Source: Pempheris klunzingeri
Lineage: Eukaryota; Chordata; Actinopteri; Acropomatiformes; Pempheridae
DNA: 64,000 nt
Direction: 5' to 3'
NCBI RefSeq assembly: GCF_042242105.1
Contig: NC_092035.1
Location: 8,845,477 to 8,909,476, forward strand
Made by a program: the position numbers and the translations under genes. Within the stretch, counting starts at the first letter, position 1. The number at the start of each line of letters is the position of its first letter. The notes beneath the pieces are model-generated. The model searched no databases. It saw nothing but the letters and a program-made list of their open reading frames with translations, and was not told the DNA's origin. Positions 61,801 to 64,000 of the stretch are shown here, one piece after another.

Positions 61801-62344
61801 CTGGAACAAAAGAAAACAAGAAACTGAAACAACAGATTCACGAGATTCAGATTCATGGACACACACTAATGTACATACAACCAGCTACAGCCATCAGTGC
61901 TTCAGAACAGAAAATGACTGGATTTGCCAGTTCAAAACTGAAGTGTTATTACTGAGAGGCCTAAATTCTTTGAATTGTAGCTTCACTGTAAAGGAAATGC
62001 CTGCACTGAAGTGAAGGGCAGCAACCAAATCTACAGAAAACCTCAAATATATTTTTTCAAGTGCATGAATTGGCCAAATCATCGTTTTAAACCCCGAAGC
62101 ATTTCTGACAGTTATTCTCATATGACATGATTGCAGCTGAGCTATAATCCATGGCAGCCAGGCGAGAAAAACAAATAATGCAGCATCAGTAGAAAAAAAT
62201 GTGCTGACTCCGACAAGATCACTTGTTGAAGAAATCCTCTCCGAAGGAACAGAGAACTTCAGAGCGAGGAAATGACTCCCTCCTCAAAATCGAAAACATG
62301 TGTGAGGGAGACGCCCATGTCTCCGCCAGACTGAAACATCTCCG

Positions 62345-62400
62345 GAGAGGAAAGGAGGGGAGGGGAGGGGAGGAGAGGAGAGGGGAGGGGAGGAGAGGGT
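62345..62400. repeat. GGGGA/GGAGA polypurine tract
   Basis: 56 bases of pure A/G (one terminal T) with repeated GGGGA units, followed 160 bp later by a (CA)17 run. Such tracts can form triplex or quadruplex structures. Confidence 0.9.
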
Positions 62401-62555
62401 GGCGTCATGTCAAGGTGAGTCAAAAATCACATGACATGCAAGAGCTGACCACACACAAGCTGCTGCCAAGAATCTGGAGAATTTTGTTTTTGGTAACTGA
62501 GGGGTCCCCTGGGAGGTCCTCTCTAAACATTGCTGTGGAGAAAAGCCAGGAATGC

Positions 62556-62559
<4 letters not shown>

Positions 62560-62594
<35 letters not shown>
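62560..62594. repeat. (CA)17 microsatellite
   Basis: Uninterrupted CA dinucleotide run in the rnd3 intron. Confidence 0.95.
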
Positions 62595-62597
<3 letters not shown>

Positions 62598-63960
62598 TGG
62601 ATCTAGTGCTCCTAATCTAAACAGTCTGGATGAGACACCGTTAAAACAATCCGCGCACCCTTCCAGGCCTGGGCCTCGCACAACAAAGCATGACACTAGC
62701 TCATGTGTGTACAATAAATGTACCACGGCTGCACACAGAAATATGAACCGTATCCGTGTCTGTAGTCATACATTCTCTGCGTTCAAGCCTGGATTGTCTG
62801 GGAGGGGGTCAAATGAGCCTTTCAGTAGTTCCTTAGGGGTCCCCGCTCCTGCCAACAGGGACAATAAACAATACTATGAGAACTGTACACAGGAGAAGCC
62901 GCTACTCAGCTCTGAATGCACCATTTTTCCTGATTAACATGCTTTTAAGCACTCTTACTGTTATTTAGCTGTTGGTCAGGACTCGCCTGCTATCAGGCTG
63001 CAGCGCTACAGACTCCATTTCATCCATCATCTTTTTGGACAGAAAAGGGATCCAATCCCTGCTAACATTTCAGATATCAAATCAGCCAAAAGTGGCGTTT
63101 CTCGCTAACAAACAAACCATATTTGGCTGAATGAATAGTTTAACAGTCCTTGATTTTAGGGGGAAGTTGTGGTGATGGGTCATTTTATGTTTTAAGGAGG
63201 GGGGTCACTGATGGACATGCTCCGGCTCAAACATTGTATTCCACAACATCACTTTTCCATATGTTGATACACACAGGCTATCCAGGATGCTATCACTATG
63301 TCGTAATGCCTTTTACAGTTTTAACAACTCAAACTCAGAGAAGTATGGACGCCAGGAACTACACAGAATACATTATTGCGATGTCTTGATCTAAACATAA
63401 TGCGTTTCAGATGGCTTGTTATTCCAGCGCTCCCCGAGGATCTTTTGGAAAACCGCCTGAGAGGTGACTCCGCCTAAACAAAAAGGCCTCACTCTGAGCA
63501 GCTATCATCGCCGCAACGCGGGAAGTACAAGGCGAGGAGGAATGTGCGATCCCCCCGCAAGAATTTATTTCCCATTTTTCACGGTTGTCTCACAATCAAT
63601 CACGACCACAGCGCATTGTTTGAAGGTTTGTACTGCCTGGAACAAATCAGTGGAAAAATAAGACCCTGCGACTGAAAGGGTAAGCTGTGGTCGGTTGACA
63701 TTTAACAATGATTTTAACTGTTTTTACCAAGCAAATGACAGGAAATACACACATCTGAGTCGGTGGGTGCCTTGTGTTTGGTCTTGATTTTTAAGTGTTT
63801 CAAATCCTCTGCACATATTCCTGTGAATTTACCTGGAGATTAAAGTATTTATAGCTGCAAATCCCCAAAGAGCATCTCTGCAAACTATTTCAAGCTGAGC
63901 AACACAAACAGGAGCGAGGAGAGCAGTAACTTTCACACAGGATCAAAATTTGATATGTGG

Positions 63961-63987
63961 TGTGTGTGTGTGTGTGTGTGTGTGTGT
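63961..63987. repeat. (TG)13 microsatellite at the window edge
   Basis: Uninterrupted TG dinucleotide run ending 13 bases before the window end. Confidence 0.95.
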
Positions 63988-64000
63988 AGGTCTGGTAATG

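Larger units (their letters stand above)
61801..64000 (-). other. rnd3 intron continuing beyond the window
   Basis: No exon for the missing N-terminal part (P-loop, switch I) could be found on the minus strand up to the window edge, so this is intron. It holds a purine tract (62345-62400), (CA)17 at 62560-62594 and (TG)13 at 63961-63987. Confidence 0.65.

Noticed and set aside
1..64000. tRNA, rRNA or known microRNA genes
   Set aside because: No tRNA A/B-box pair or familiar hairpin was found by eye; a covariance-model scan would settle it.

Overview
This is vertebrate nuclear DNA, almost certainly from a percomorph (spiny-rayed) teleost fish. Genes are split into short exons with GT/AG introns of about 80 bp to several kb. 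The intergenic DNA carries (CA)n microsatellites and several dispersed repeats that I recognise as common in percomorph genomes. There are no prokaryotic operons, CRISPR arrays, phage genes or tRNAs.

Layout, left to right. Positions 1-1309 (minus strand) hold the 5' half of pspc1, a paraspeckle DBHS RNA-binding protein, with three exons in view. Its CpG-rich promoter lies near 1310-1450. Positions 1.5-3.5 kb are repeat-rich, with two pentanucleotide satellites around a LINE-type tail. A CpG-rich promoter and probable non-coding first exon at 3595-3728 start lypd6 (plus strand, coding exons 8181-11195), a GPI-anchored Ly6/uPAR protein of the Wnt pathway. Just downstream, 11754-13262 (plus) holds a small gene I cannot assign to a family: an acidic N-terminal exon, a larger exon and two tiny terminal exons that stay in frame and end at a polyadenylation signal. 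Convergent to it is mmadhc (minus, 14511-16731, promoter near 17300), the CblD cobalamin-trafficking protein, recovered as 300 residues over seven coding exons. From about 17.4 to 57 kb there is no recognisable gene: repeats, microsatellites, one intact 211-bp MITE and some AT-rich blocks that could be conserved regulatory DNA. At 59200-61800 (minus) lie the last three exons of rnd3, an atypical Rho GTPase; its N-terminal exons lie beyond the right edge.

Order and orientation of lypd6(+) - mmadhc(-) - rnd3(-) match my memory of human 2q23, with the mmadhc-rnd3 desert much shortened. pspc1, on human chromosome 13 as I recall, next to lypd6 marks a rearrangement relative to mammals. The genes have unrelated functions and no shared pathway is implied.

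I see no wholly new biological system. The points most worth checking are the unassigned gene at 11.75-13.26 kb with its reading-frame ambiguity, a Ser in place of a functionally important Cys in Mmadhc, a changed LRP6-binding motif in Lypd6, and the intact MITE.
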